DNA of 64,000 nucleotides from contig NZ_BASE01000073.1 in assembly GCF_000813125.1 (NCBI RefSeq), positions 1-64,000 of the forward strand. The letters are read 5' to 3'. The number at the start of each line of letters is the position of its first letter. Position 1 is the stretch's first letter. Shown one piece after another: positions 41,885 to 49,279 of this stretch. Source of the stretch: Mesobacillus selenatarsenatis SF-1. Its GTDB lineage: Bacteria; Bacillota; Bacilli; Bacillales; Cytobacillaceae. Below the pieces are notes generated by a model, which saw only the letters and a program-made list of their open reading frames with translations, ran no database searches and was not told where the DNA came from. The position numbers and the translations under genes were made by a program.

Positions 41885-41889
41885 TCATT

Positions 41890-42630
41890 TTAAAGCTGTG
41901 AAGCTAAAACAATGTCACCCTTTGGCTGCTGGCTGTCAGGAGTAGGTTCGAGTGTAACTGCGATGGTAGTCCAATTGTGCTCACCTTCGTAATTAACCGA
42001 GTATGTTACGGCACCTTTTCCTTCCGTGTTGGTGCGGAATGTTCCCGCCCTGAACTTTTCGCCGGCTTCATCGATCAGCCAAACCTGGTAGGCTTCATTG
42101 CCAGTTAAAGGCTTGAGATTGCTTGCCTGGACAACAAGGGCCATTCCTTCTTCTTTTTTGATCATGGCTGCTTCCGCGGTTCCTTCATATCCCTCCGAAA
42201 CCGCCAATTGAACCTGCTTTACGATTTCATCCGTTCCTTCCCGCGGTGGGTTGCTGATTTCCTGGCCATTTTGGTTCAAATAAAAGTATGCGTTAGCCGA
42301 TAAGGAGAGAAGCAATGACGCGGCCAGAAGCGGCTGAAGCCATCTGTAATTCCGGCGTTTGGATTCCTTTATTACTATTGGTGTTTCAGTTTCTTCAGGT
42401 ACTTCACTCTCTTCAAAAACGGAAGCAAGGATTCGGTCCTTCATTCCTTCATTCGGCTCGGTCAGTTCTGCTGAAAAAGGGAGATCAGCTGTCAGCATAT
42501 TCAGTTCCTGCAACTCATCCCGGCAATCTTTGCAAGTGGCTAGATGATGCTCAAACTGTGATTTTTCTTCGTCTGTCAGTGTGTCATTAAAATAATCCAG
42601 TAAACATTCACATGTCTTATGTTCGGTCAT
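41890..42630 (-). CDS. RskA-family zinc-finger anti-sigma factor
   Basis: A 246-residue single-pass protein. The cytoplasmic N terminus carries a zinc anti-sigma motif, H-x3-C-x2-C (HHLATCKDC), with an earlier cysteine pair (TCECLLDYF). A membrane helix follows near residues 95-117 (WLQPLLAASLLLSLSANAYF). The extracellular part is an RskA domain (LKPLTGNEAYQVWLIDEAGE, GTFRTNTEGKGAVTYSV, VTLEPTPDSQQPKGDIVL). Its start overlaps the sigma gene's end by 14 bp. It should hold the sigma factor inactive until proteolysed on a surface signal. Confidence 0.92.
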   Translation of the reverse strand: MTEHKTCECLLDYFNDTLTDEEKSQFEHHLATCKDCRDELQELNMLTADLPFSAELTEPNEGMKDRILASVFEESEVPEETETPIVIKESKRRNYRWLQPLLAASLLLSLSANAYFYLNQNGQEISNPPREGTDEIVKQVQLAVSEGYEGTAEAAMIKKEEGMALVVQASNLKPLTGNEAYQVWLIDEAGEKFRAGTFRTNTEGKGAVTYSVNYEGEHNWTTIAVTLEPTPDSQQPKGDIVLASQL

Positions 42631-43189
42631 AGCTATGATCCCTCCCTTCCTTGATTCCGCCGATTTTTTTATGAAGATGCTTAAGTGCCAATCGTATTCG
42701 CCCTTTTACCGTCCCAAGAGGGATCTCGAAAGTATCAGCGATTTTTTGCTGTGAAAGTCCTTTAAAATAAAAGAGTTCAACAATTTGCTTCTGTTCTTCA
42801 GCAAGTTGATTGATGGCTGTCCTGATCTCATGGCGTTTTTCTTTCCACTCTGCCACTTCTTCCACCGAAGGCCCGGAGGATTTCAAAGCATCACGATCCT
42901 CAAGCTCCACATGATTATCATCCTTTTTACGCAGACAATCAATTGCAGCATATCTGGTAACGGTCAGGATCCAGGAAGAGAATTTTCCTTTCGTATCATC
43001 ATATATTCCTGGTTTCGTCCACAGTTTAAGGAAAACATCCTGTACGATTTCCTCTGACAGATCACGCCTGCCAGTCATCCTGTATGCGAACGAAAACAGA
43101 AGCTTTTCATATCGGTCATATAAGATTTCAAGTGCCCGTTTATCTTTAGCCTGCAAGCGGGCATAAAGCTCGATATCATGTTCGCTCAT
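42617..43189 (-). CDS. ECF RNA polymerase sigma factor paired with RskA-type anti-sigma
   Basis: A 190-residue ECF sigma factor. Region 2 is LLFSFAYRMTGRRDLSEEIVQDVFLKLW with WILTVTRYAAIDCLRKK; region 4 is LAEEQKQIVELFYFKGLSQQKIADTFEIPLGTVKGRIRLALKHL. It is nearest in kind to the SigK/RskA and YlaC/YlaD pairs. ATG 43189 follows GAAGGAGAAAGTG. The promoter at 43261-43292 shares boxes and flanks with the promoter of the surface protein gene, so it is probably autoregulated and controls that gene too. Confidence 0.92.
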   Translation of the reverse strand: MSEHDIELYARLQAKDKRALEILYDRYEKLLFSFAYRMTGRRDLSEEIVQDVFLKLWTKPGIYDDTKGKFSSWILTVTRYAAIDCLRKKDDNHVELEDRDALKSSGPSVEEVAEWKEKRHEIRTAINQLAEEQKQIVELFYFKGLSQQKIADTFEIPLGTVKGRIRLALKHLHKKIGGIKEGRDHSYDRT

Positions 43190-43260
43190 CACTTTCTCCT
43201 TCTATATGTATTTTGTAACATCATAACCTATTTATTTAAAGATGTAATTTTAGAGTCTGC

Positions 43261-43292
43261 TAAGCTAACGGGTCAATTGAAGGTAAGGATCA
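43261..43292 (-). promoter_or_regulatory. Probable autoregulated promoter of the ECF sigma operon
   Basis: On the minus strand: TGATCC, 16 bp, CGTTAG within CCCGTTAGCTTAG, matching the site at 39583-39615 in both boxes, spacing and seven or more flanking bases. It lies about 75 bp before the sigma start codon. Confidence 0.7.
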
Positions 43293-43429
43293 TACCAATC
43301 TGAAAAATTTCATTCTTTTGGGAAAGGAAAAGGGGATTATCTTATAGAAAAATACTGACATAAGTGAGCAAAAATTGACCGGATAGCTCAATGGAATCTT
43401 GATAGGATGTTTTTAAGGGAGTGAGTTGT

Positions 43430-44314
43430 ATGGCGTGGATTGAAGCTTTACAGAGGGCGATTGACTATATGGAGGAGCACTTGCTGGAAGACATTACGAT
43501 GGAGGAGATTGCGATTCAGGCCAATTCATCTCCTTTTCATTTTCAGCGTACGTTTGCGATTTTAACGGATTGCTCCGTTGGCGAGTACCTGAGACGAAGG
43601 CGGCTGACACTGGCAGCCGGCGAGCTATGCAGCACAGATGCAAAGGTCATTGATCTTGCGCTGAAATATGGCTATGACACTCCCGAAGCATTTACGAAGG
43701 CTTTCCGCAGGCAGCATGGCATTTCGCCAAGTGAAGCACGGAAGTACACAGGAAAGCTTAAATCTTATAGCCGCCTGGGAATACAGGTGAGTCTGAAGGG
43801 AGCGGAACCGATGCAATACAAAGTGGTGGAACAAGAGGGTTTTGAAGTGATTGGAGTCAAAAAGGGATTTTCTTTCGCAAATGGCGAAAATCTTGCCGGC
43901 ATTCCAAAAATGTGGGATCAGGCGAATCAGGATGGAACGAGCGACTATTTGTTAGGTAAAAATAATGGGCCAGTAAAAGGAGTTCTTGGTGTTTGTGTGG
44001 ATCAAAGCAATGTCCAGGATAAGCGGATGGATTATTGGGTTGCTGCGGCATATGACGGGGAAACACCTGAAGGCTATTTGAAAATGGAGATACCTGCATC
44101 TAAATGGGCAATCTTCGAAGTCCACGGCCCAATGCCAGACGCAATGCAAAAGGTTTGGAAGCAAATTTTCACCGAATGGTTCCCGTCCAGCGGATACCAG
44201 CATGCCGGAACACCCGAGCTGGAGGTTTATACAGCAGGGAATGCGGCTGACCAAGATTATTATTCTGAGGTTTGGATTCCGGTTAAGCAGGGGCGAGACT
44301 TTACAAGTTGTTGA
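43430..44314 (+). CDS. AraC-family regulator with GyrI-like effector domain (paralogue)
   Basis: A 294-residue regulator of the same design as 18444-19316: AraC HTH in residues 8-107 (IDYMEEHLLEDITMEEIAIQ, VGEYLRRRRLTLAAGELC, YGYDTPEAFTKAFRRQHGIS) and a GyrI-like domain from about 125 (MQYKVVEQEGFEVIGVKKGF, ending YYSEVWIPVKQG). The two share layout and many residues, so they are paralogues. GGGAGTGAG precedes ATG 43430; an in-frame GTG three codons earlier is less likely. Its upstream region adjoins the divergent ECF sigma promoter. Confidence 0.9.
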   Translation: MAWIEALQRAIDYMEEHLLEDITMEEIAIQANSSPFHFQRTFAILTDCSVGEYLRRRRLTLAAGELCSTDAKVIDLALKYGYDTPEAFTKAFRRQHGISPSEARKYTGKLKSYSRLGIQVSLKGAEPMQYKVVEQEGFEVIGVKKGFSFANGENLAGIPKMWDQANQDGTSDYLLGKNNGPVKGVLGVCVDQSNVQDKRMDYWVAAAYDGETPEGYLKMEIPASKWAIFEVHGPMPDAMQKVWKQIFTEWFPSSGYQHAGTPELEVYTAGNAADQDYYSEVWIPVKQGRDFTSC

Positions 44315-44322
44315 AATAGCAT

Positions 44323-44356
44323 TTAAGAGAGCGGCGAAAGGCCGCTCTCTTTGTCG
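44323..44356 (+). terminator. Terminator after the second AraC-GyrI gene
   Basis: AGAGAGCGGC-GAAA-GGCCGCTCTCT followed by TTGTCG; the T tract is short. Confidence 0.75.
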
Positions 44357-44428
44357 TTCAGGAGTTTTTGTGTATTAGTTTTGTTTTGCCTTCGTGGGTA
44401 AAAAGCGCATTGAGTTGCTTCCTGATTA

Positions 44429-45334
44429 TTATTGATCACCAAAATAAACATCAAATAGATAATCAGCTGATTCGGTACCTTCAAAGCTTTCATGAATTAT
44501 ATTTCCTTGCTGATCTTTTTCTTCTTCTGTTTTCTTCATGGCAAAGGTTGAAATTACATAACCTTCAACGGGCAATTGGTCATTAGTTAACAACTTGGTT
44601 TCCCCGTTTAATAAGTAGTAATGAGTTCTAAGGTCTGCTGAATATAAGACCCGTTCTCCAGAGCTTTGTATGGCATAGGAAGAAAAACTGCCTTTCTTTT
44701 GGGTAAGATCTTTCATATCAAGTACATTTAGATTTTCAAAGAAATGATCAGCATCAATTAACCGATCGTATTGGAACCAAGTATCGCTCTGACCGTTTAC
44801 AACTTGATACCTGCTCTTGTGAAAATCATATCGAATTTGATAAAGATAATAGCTATTGTGTTCTTGCCGGATCAGCTGCCATTTTATTTCTGCAATGCGT
44901 CCATCTTGATGATAGCGCATTTCAAAGCCTTCTAGCTTTGAATGGTCGTTCTCCAGGTTTAATTCTTTCTTAATCAGTTCATATTCATCCTGAAAATTCA
45001 TCGTATATACAGAGTCAAGTTCATGTGCGATGTAAATGGAGCGATTTTCCCATTGGTTGATGCCAAACGGGAAAATCCAATGGACAATGACAAAGGAAAA
45101 AACACCAAGAACAGCAGCCATCCGTTTTACATGCGCATTTAACTTGGGACGAAAAAACAGGAGATACAAGATAAAGCCAAGCGGCAGAGAGACTTGATTC
45201 AAATTAAAGGCAAACGAGCCTAATAAAAAGTATCCAAGGATTTTTAACGGAAAATAAGGTTCTGCATCGTCTTTTTTCCACACTAAAAATAAGAAACTAG
45301 CAATTAATATGACATTATAAATAATAGCTGCCAT
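44429..45334 (-). CDS. Hypothetical membrane protein with soluble C-terminal domain, 301 aa
   Basis: Not recognised. Residues 1-95 contain four hydrophobic helices (IIYNVILIASFLFLVW, LKILGYFLLGSFAFNLNQVS, LGFILYLLFFR, MAAVLGVFSFVIVHWIF). The rest is a 200-residue beta-rich domain with aromatic residues (YYLYQIRYDFHKSRYQVVNG, SDTWFQYDRLIDADHFFENL), probably outside the membrane. It ends acidic. The AAAAGGGGGTAA site precedes ATG 45334. The 22-bp palindrome at 45491 lies 157 bp upstream and could control it. Confidence 0.65.
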   Translation of the reverse strand: MAAIIYNVILIASFLFLVWKKDDAEPYFPLKILGYFLLGSFAFNLNQVSLPLGFILYLLFFRPKLNAHVKRMAAVLGVFSFVIVHWIFPFGINQWENRSIYIAHELDSVYTMNFQDEYELIKKELNLENDHSKLEGFEMRYHQDGRIAEIKWQLIRQEHNSYYLYQIRYDFHKSRYQVVNGQSDTWFQYDRLIDADHFFENLNVLDMKDLTQKKGSFSSYAIQSSGERVLYSADLRTHYYLLNGETKLLTNDQLPVEGYVISTFAMKKTEEEKDQQGNIIHESFEGTESADYLFDVYFGDQ

Positions 45335-45490
45335 TTTTACCCCCTTTTAGCAGGAAACATCTGATTTATTCAAAGTTTAGTCAGCAGAACAAGGCCTTTT
45401 TAGCTTGGCCCGCAGCCAAATAAATCATCTATATTTTAACATATAATTCCAATGATTCTTTCGTGATTATTAAATTTAAAAGGATATTGT

Positions 45491-45512
45491 TTTAATCAAA
45501 CGTTTGATTAAA
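45491..45512. promoter_or_regulatory. Perfect 22-bp palindrome (TetR-type operator shape)
   Basis: TTTAATCAAA-CG-TTTGATTAAA is a perfect dyad. The core TCAAACGTTTGA is the form recognised by many TetR-family repressors. No TetR gene adjoins. It lies upstream of the minus-strand 301-aa gene and just downstream of the YvrJ operon terminator. Confidence 0.6.
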
Positions 45513-45518
45513 TAAAAA

Positions 45519-45553
45519 CCACCCTCTTTTTAAAAGAGGATAGTTTCTGATGG
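45519..45553 (-). terminator. Terminator of the DUF1659-DUF2922-YvrJ operon
   Basis: On the minus strand CCTCTTTT-AAAAAGAGG with flanking ACC/GGT pairing, followed by TTTTTATTT, immediately after the yvrJ stop codon. Confidence 0.75.
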
Positions 45554-45745
45554 TTAGTGATTAATCTCTCGGATTGCTTGTTGGGTATAACCCCGCTCTG
45601 GCTCTGGCCTTTCCTGCAATCTCGCGGGCAGGCCCTGGATTGATTGGACGACAGTATCCAGCTTTGCTTCGATTCGATGAAGCAAGTAAAGTGTCACGAC
45701 AATCGGAAACCCAACATCGCTGATGAACGGAATAAGCTGTTCCAT
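45554..45745 (-). CDS. yvrJ: YvrJ family protein
   Basis: A 63-residue single-helix membrane protein. The YvrJ family signature is the N-terminal LIPFISDVGFPIVVTLYLLHRIEAKLD; a short tail follows (IQGLPARLQERPEP). Function is unknown; in B. subtilis yvrJ belongs to the sigO-rsoA neighbourhood. Here it is last in a run DUF1659-DUF2922-yvrJ on the minus strand, a grouping common in bacilli. GGAAGGAGGAAGCG precedes ATG 45745. Membrane insertion with the C terminus inside is inferred from charge. Confidence 0.88.
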   Translation of the reverse strand: MEQLIPFISDVGFPIVVTLYLLHRIEAKLDTVVQSIQGLPARLQERPEPERGYTQQAIREINH

Positions 45746-45814
45746 ATACGCTTCCTCCTTCCTTATATTTTTAAAACAAGAGCCGGTCTCTAGAAGAGGA
45801 CCGGCTCACTTTCA

Positions 45815-46033
45815 TTAGATTAGTTCGTATTCAGTTACGTTGCGTTCGACGACGCGTGCGCTATGAACGGAAACGAGGGTTCCATTCGTTGGCAGGAATG
45901 CGTTGGAAGCGATGATTTGCTCCATTGCCAGCTTGACCGCTGCTGGATCAACCGGCTCCGTCGGGTTATCAACCGTCAGCTTGGCGTATTTGCCAAGGTC
46001 AGTAGCGAATTGCAACTCAAGTGTTTTAGCCAT
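45815..46033 (-). CDS. DUF2922 family protein
   Basis: A 72-residue protein of the DUF2922 family: AKTLELQFATDLGKYAKLTV followed by DNPTEPVDPAAVKLAMEQII and VVERNVTEYELI. No membrane segment or cysteine. Almost always found next to a DUF1659 gene, as here. AGGAGGTGAAAAAC gives ATG 46033; a start three codons earlier has no room for a site. Function unknown; pairing of the two families suggests a complex. Confidence 0.88.
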   Translation of the reverse strand: MAKTLELQFATDLGKYAKLTVDNPTEPVDPAAVKLAMEQIIASNAFLPTNGTLVSVHSARVVERNVTEYELI

Positions 46034-46069
46034 GTTTTTCACCTCCTATTGAATTAGTAGATTGCCAGA

Positions 46070-46285
46070 TTAGATGATATCGAAGCTGTCGTTACGCTCC
46101 ACAGAGCTTAACAAGTTCGCGCTAAGGCCACCAAGAGCCACAGCCGCCTGCTGAACCTGGTCGGCAGTAGCTTCCTTTCTCACATAGCGGTAAGTCTTGC
46201 CCTTGAAGATTGGCTCGCCTTTCTCATCGACACCTGCTTCAAACATCAGCCTGATATTAGAATCCTTCAACATCGCCATTGCCAT
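46070..46285 (-). CDS. DUF1659 family protein
   Basis: A 71-residue protein of the DUF1659 family: SNIRLMFEAGVDEKGEPIFKG, then KTYRYVRKEATADQVQQAAV and a C-terminal ERNDSFDII. It resembles its DUF2922 neighbour in size and in the ending (both close with VERN...), suggesting the two families share an origin. AAAGGAGGTGAGGCAA precedes ATG 46285. It is first in the three-gene run. The upstream side holds a 52-bp tandem array. Function unknown. Confidence 0.88.
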   Translation of the reverse strand: MAMAMLKDSNIRLMFEAGVDEKGEPIFKGKTYRYVRKEATADQVQQAAVALGGLSANLLSSVERNDSFDII

Positions 46286-46378
46286 TTGCCTCACCTCCTT
46301 TCACCTTCTATATACAGGCGGGGAGGTGAAAAGGACATGGAGGGAGAAAATATTTAATTAAGTGGGCCGCTAATTGTG

Positions 46379-46690
46379 CTCTATCGGACAAACTGCGCGG
46401 GAAAGAAGAGAAAACTGTCCGATAGAAAGACTCTATCGGACAAACTGGACGGGAAAGAAGGGAATACTGTTTCTAATAGGATGATCTATCGGCCGAACCG
46501 GACGGGAAAGAAGCAGAAAATGTGCGATAGAAGGGTTCTATTGGACAAAACGGGCGGGAAAGAAGTGGAGAATGTGCGATAGAAGGGTTCTATCAGACAA
46601 AAGGGACGGGAAAGAAGCGGAGAATGTCCGATAGCAAGGCTCTATCGGACAAACTGAACGGGAAAGAAGCGGAAACTGACCCATAGAGAC
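46379..46690. repeat. 52-bp tandem repeat array, six units
   Basis: CTATCGGACA-like arms start at 46381, 46433, 46486, 46538, 46590 and 46642, so the period is 52-53 bp. Each unit is CTATCGGACA, about 25 nt containing GACGGGAAAGAAG, TGTCCGATAG, about 7 nt. The arms are perfectly complementary in the first and last units; middle units have single unmatched changes. No gene is supported across it. The array separates the DUF1659 promoter region from the downstream gene's end. Confidence 0.9.
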
Positions 46691-46778
46691 TTTAATTGAC
46701 CAGGAGGTTTTCTCCTGTTGGTAGGCATGCACCCAAAAAAAACATCCCCCTGTCATGACGAGGAATGCTTTAATCAAA

Positions 46779-47147
46779 TTACAATATCGCTTCAGCTATC
46801 AACTTATCAAACTTGCGGATATCTACGCCTTTCTTCAGGTTGACCTTAATGTGGCCGGCCCTGGTCCATAATTCTACCTCGGCGTTGACATCAAACAAGC
46901 TGCCGGCATTTTCGGTGGACCACATATTGATCGAGGAGTATGGCAGGGAGTAGATTTCTACCTTTTTGCCGGTGAGGCCCTGTGCGTCTCGGACGATCAG
47001 TCGTTTATTGGTAAAAATCGCGCTGTCGCGTAGAGTTTTATAGGCGGCGATCGCCTTTTCACCTTCTACTAAAAGTTCATTCACGTCATTCGGAATCGGG
47101 CATTCAGAGATAAATGTCCACGCTAAAATCGCTTGTGTTGCAACCAT
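46779..47147 (-). CDS. PH-domain (bPH_3-like) protein
   Basis: A 122-residue soluble protein of the bacterial PH-domain group (YvbH/bPH_3 type): VNELLVEGEKAIAAYKTLRD, IFTNKRLIVRDAQGLTGKKV, YSLPYSSINMWSTENAG, and a C-terminal helix KFDKLIAEAIL. These proteins pack as rings around a hydrophobic helix; function is unknown. GGAGGTTATGAAG gives ATG 47147; ATG 47153 is too close to the site. It lies 27 bp after the neighbouring membrane protein gene on the same strand and may be in operon with it. Confidence 0.8.
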   Translation of the reverse strand: MVATQAILAWTFISECPIPNDVNELLVEGEKAIAAYKTLRDSAIFTNKRLIVRDAQGLTGKKVEIYSLPYSSINMWSTENAGSLFDVNAEVELWTRAGHIKVNLKKGVDIRKFDKLIAEAIL

Positions 47148-47174
47148 CTTCATAACCTCCCAATATATAATTTC

Positions 47175-47678
47175 TTATCTTGTATTCTGTATATTTTTGG
47201 GAATCCCTGCTTTGCTGCTCAATTCCTTTTTCTTTTTCCAGGGTCTTATAAAAGAAATGATGAAAATGAAGATAGTGACGACAATTTGAAAGTATACGGC
47301 GTATTGCCTGACGATATGATTTTTAATAAAGTCAGGATTGCTTAAGGCTAACTCTTTTTGTGCTTCCAATAGCTCCATGTTTTCCCTCATCAGCTCGTCG
47401 ACGATAAAAATACCGACAAATGTTTGGATGATATACAAAATGAATTTCACGCCCACCCAGCGATGCTTGAAAAATCCCCAATTCGTGAAAAATCCATATG
47501 TGAACCCGACAAGCAGCGTTCCGATTGCACCCCATCTGACAATCTGATCACTTATGGTGACGATGTTTTTATAGCTGAGGTAAGCCTCGTCATATCGAGT
47601 GAAATCAATGTGGAGATTTAACGCCACCGAACTCAATATCCCGCCAAAGAATAATACCACTAGAAAAACGTGAATCAT
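47175..47678 (-). CDS. Hypothetical four-helix membrane protein (DUF2269-like)
   Basis: A 167-residue protein with four hydrophobic helices: IHVFLVVLFFGGILSSVALN, VRWGAIGTLLVGFTYGFF, GVKFILYIIQTFVGIFIVDE and YFQIVVTIFIFIISFIRPW. A charged loop lies between helices 3 and 4. The early HVFLVVLFFGG and the spacing recall DUF2269/CopD-like proteins, whose first-helix histidine could bind metal or haem; this is a weak likeness. No strong ribosome-binding site is seen (AGATGGTAGAAA). It precedes the PH-domain gene on the minus strand. Confidence 0.6.
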   Translation of the reverse strand: MIHVFLVVLFFGGILSSVALNLHIDFTRYDEAYLSYKNIVTISDQIVRWGAIGTLLVGFTYGFFTNWGFFKHRWVGVKFILYIIQTFVGIFIVDELMRENMELLEAQKELALSNPDFIKNHIVRQYAVYFQIVVTIFIFIISFIRPWKKKKELSSKAGIPKNIQNTR

Positions 47679-47825
47679 TTTCTACCATCTCAAACCTATA
47701 GGTCCGATTTTTCTCATGTTGAATCCCCCAATCTATTAATCGTCTCTCATTATAGTGATAGAAAAGTAATTTCATAATGTGCCACAGGCTTAATATCTGC
47801 TAAGACTGTGGTCGTATTTTTAGAC

Positions 47826-47858
47826 AAAAAAAAGCAACAGCCGTGGGGGCTGTTGCCT
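47826..47858 (-). terminator. Terminator of the DUF438 gene
   Basis: On the minus strand GGCAACAGCC-CCCAC-GGCTGTTGC followed by TTTTTTTT, 10 bp after the stop codon. Confidence 0.9.
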
Positions 47859-47867
47859 AGCGTCGAT

Positions 47868-49097
47868 TTAAGAAAGAATTCGTTTTTCTCCCTCAAGGGC
47901 TTGAATCGGATTGATGTTCTGCGTGAATTCAAGGGTGCCGATATATTGATTGTCCTCATCCCGAACCGCAAAGTAGCGGATGTACACAAATTTATCGCGG
48001 ACCTTGATCCAGAAATCTTCGGTGTCTTTTTTGCCAGCTTTGAAGTCGCGCAACAAATCTTCGACAACATGGACGCTTCTTGGCGGGTGACAGTTCTGGA
48101 CGGTACGGCCGATGACGGCTTTGGTGCGCGCGAAAATCCTTTCTTTACCATGCGAGAAGTAGCGAACGACATCATCCTGATCTATGAAAGTAATATCGAC
48201 CGGCAGATGGTTCAGGAGCAATTCAAGCTGCTTCAATGACAGGATTCCCGTCTCCATTTTGATATAGCCTTCAGAAATTGCATCTGCATCAAGGTGTTTT
48301 CGGGCCGGCTTCCATTCCTCAGCCGGGGACGTGAGGCAATAGCCGATCTCGTCGCTTTCATGGGCGATTTTTACCCATTCATCTTCCGTGAAATTTTGCA
48401 AGGCCATCGGGAAAAGGATGTTTTCTTCCCTGTAAATCATTCCGCTTACTTCTCTGAGGACAAACTGGACCTCTTCGATTACGCCATTTTTATCGCCATC
48501 ATAATTGGCCAGCTTTTTCTTAGCTAACTTAATTCCGTCGCGGATGAAATCATCGATTCGCCACATATTCGTCGTCGGACCGTAGATGCCGTACTTTTCA
48601 AGGTACGGGAAGATTAAGTTCTCCTTACGGCTGTAGTGCTTGTCAATGTCGTAGAGCAGGTTGCAGTCTTCTAGCAAAAGATTGATATTTTCAGCGCTGT
48701 CTTCCATAGCAAATTGCTCAAGATGAACGCGGAGCCTATTTTGTAAAAGCAGTTCAATCTCACGGTTTTCCAATTCGAATGTATGGACCGGGTGTCCCGG
48801 CTGGTTTTCTGGTCCGTACATTGAATCATCTTCTTCAATTGCGCCTTTGAAAAGGTCGGTGTGTGCCGCATAAATACGCTGCATTTCCGTAACGGATATA
48901 TCGCCTTCAATCAGCTCCACATGCTGTAGGCCGGCAATTTCCTCGATGGTTATTTTTCCGATAAAAGCATCAAAATGAGCTTTGACCTCATTCACATTTT
49001 TACCATCATGCAGATCTTTGAAAAGCTGCTTTAAGGTTTCCTTTCGCTTTGCAGGATCCATTGCTTTCAATTCACGATTATTTATCATTTCACTCAT
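47868..49097 (-). CDS. DUF438-hemerythrin-PAS protein
   Basis: A 409-residue cytoplasmic protein. Residues about 10-80 are DUF438 (KRKETLKQLFKDLHDGKNVN...). Residues 90-235 are a hemerythrin-like helical bundle with the metal-ligand pattern seen in HPVHTFELEN, DIDKHYSRKENLIFPYLEKYG and YREENILFPMALQ. Residues 290-400 are a PAS domain (LLNHLPVDITFIDQDDVVRYFS, RTVQNCHPPRSVHVVEDLL). Such proteins sense oxygen, nitric oxide or redox state. The NCHPP motif before the end is family-typical. GGAGGAAATATAATC precedes ATG 49097. A weak FNR-like site lies upstream. Confidence 0.9.
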   Translation of the reverse strand: MSEMINNRELKAMDPAKRKETLKQLFKDLHDGKNVNEVKAHFDAFIGKITIEEIAGLQHVELIEGDISVTEMQRIYAAHTDLFKGAIEEDDSMYGPENQPGHPVHTFELENREIELLLQNRLRVHLEQFAMEDSAENINLLLEDCNLLYDIDKHYSRKENLIFPYLEKYGIYGPTTNMWRIDDFIRDGIKLAKKKLANYDGDKNGVIEEVQFVLREVSGMIYREENILFPMALQNFTEDEWVKIAHESDEIGYCLTSPAEEWKPARKHLDADAISEGYIKMETGILSLKQLELLLNHLPVDITFIDQDDVVRYFSHGKERIFARTKAVIGRTVQNCHPPRSVHVVEDLLRDFKAGKKDTEDFWIKVRDKFVYIRYFAVRDEDNQYIGTLEFTQNINPIQALEGEKRILS

Positions 49098-49181
49098 GAT
49101 TATATTTCCTCCTAGAGTGTGGATTGGTTATAACTGATAATGTTTCTCATGATTAAAATAACACTTACTGAAAAAGGAAGT

Positions 49182-49197
49182 AGTGATTAAAATCATT
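49182..49197. promoter_or_regulatory. Weak FNR/CRP-like site between DUF438 and mscS
   Basis: GTGA-TTAAAA-TCAT resembles the FNR/CRP dyad TGTGA-N6-TCACA in the inner bases only. Redox control of the DUF438-hemerythrin gene would make sense, but the match is partial. Confidence 0.25.
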
Positions 49198-49279
49198 GAT
49201 CGGCATTTTTTTCATAGAAATTTAAGAGAAAGTAAATATGTTATGATGGAACGAGTAAAAAATAGAGAGGGAGGATGAA

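Noticed and set aside
46376-46582. Open frame across the 52-bp array that looks like a repeat protein.
   Set aside because: It follows the DNA repeat only, breaks register at the 53-bp steps, has no ribosome-binding site and resembles no protein.
46379-46690. CRISPR array.
   Set aside because: The entire 52-bp unit is repeated, without unique spacers, and no cas gene is in the window.
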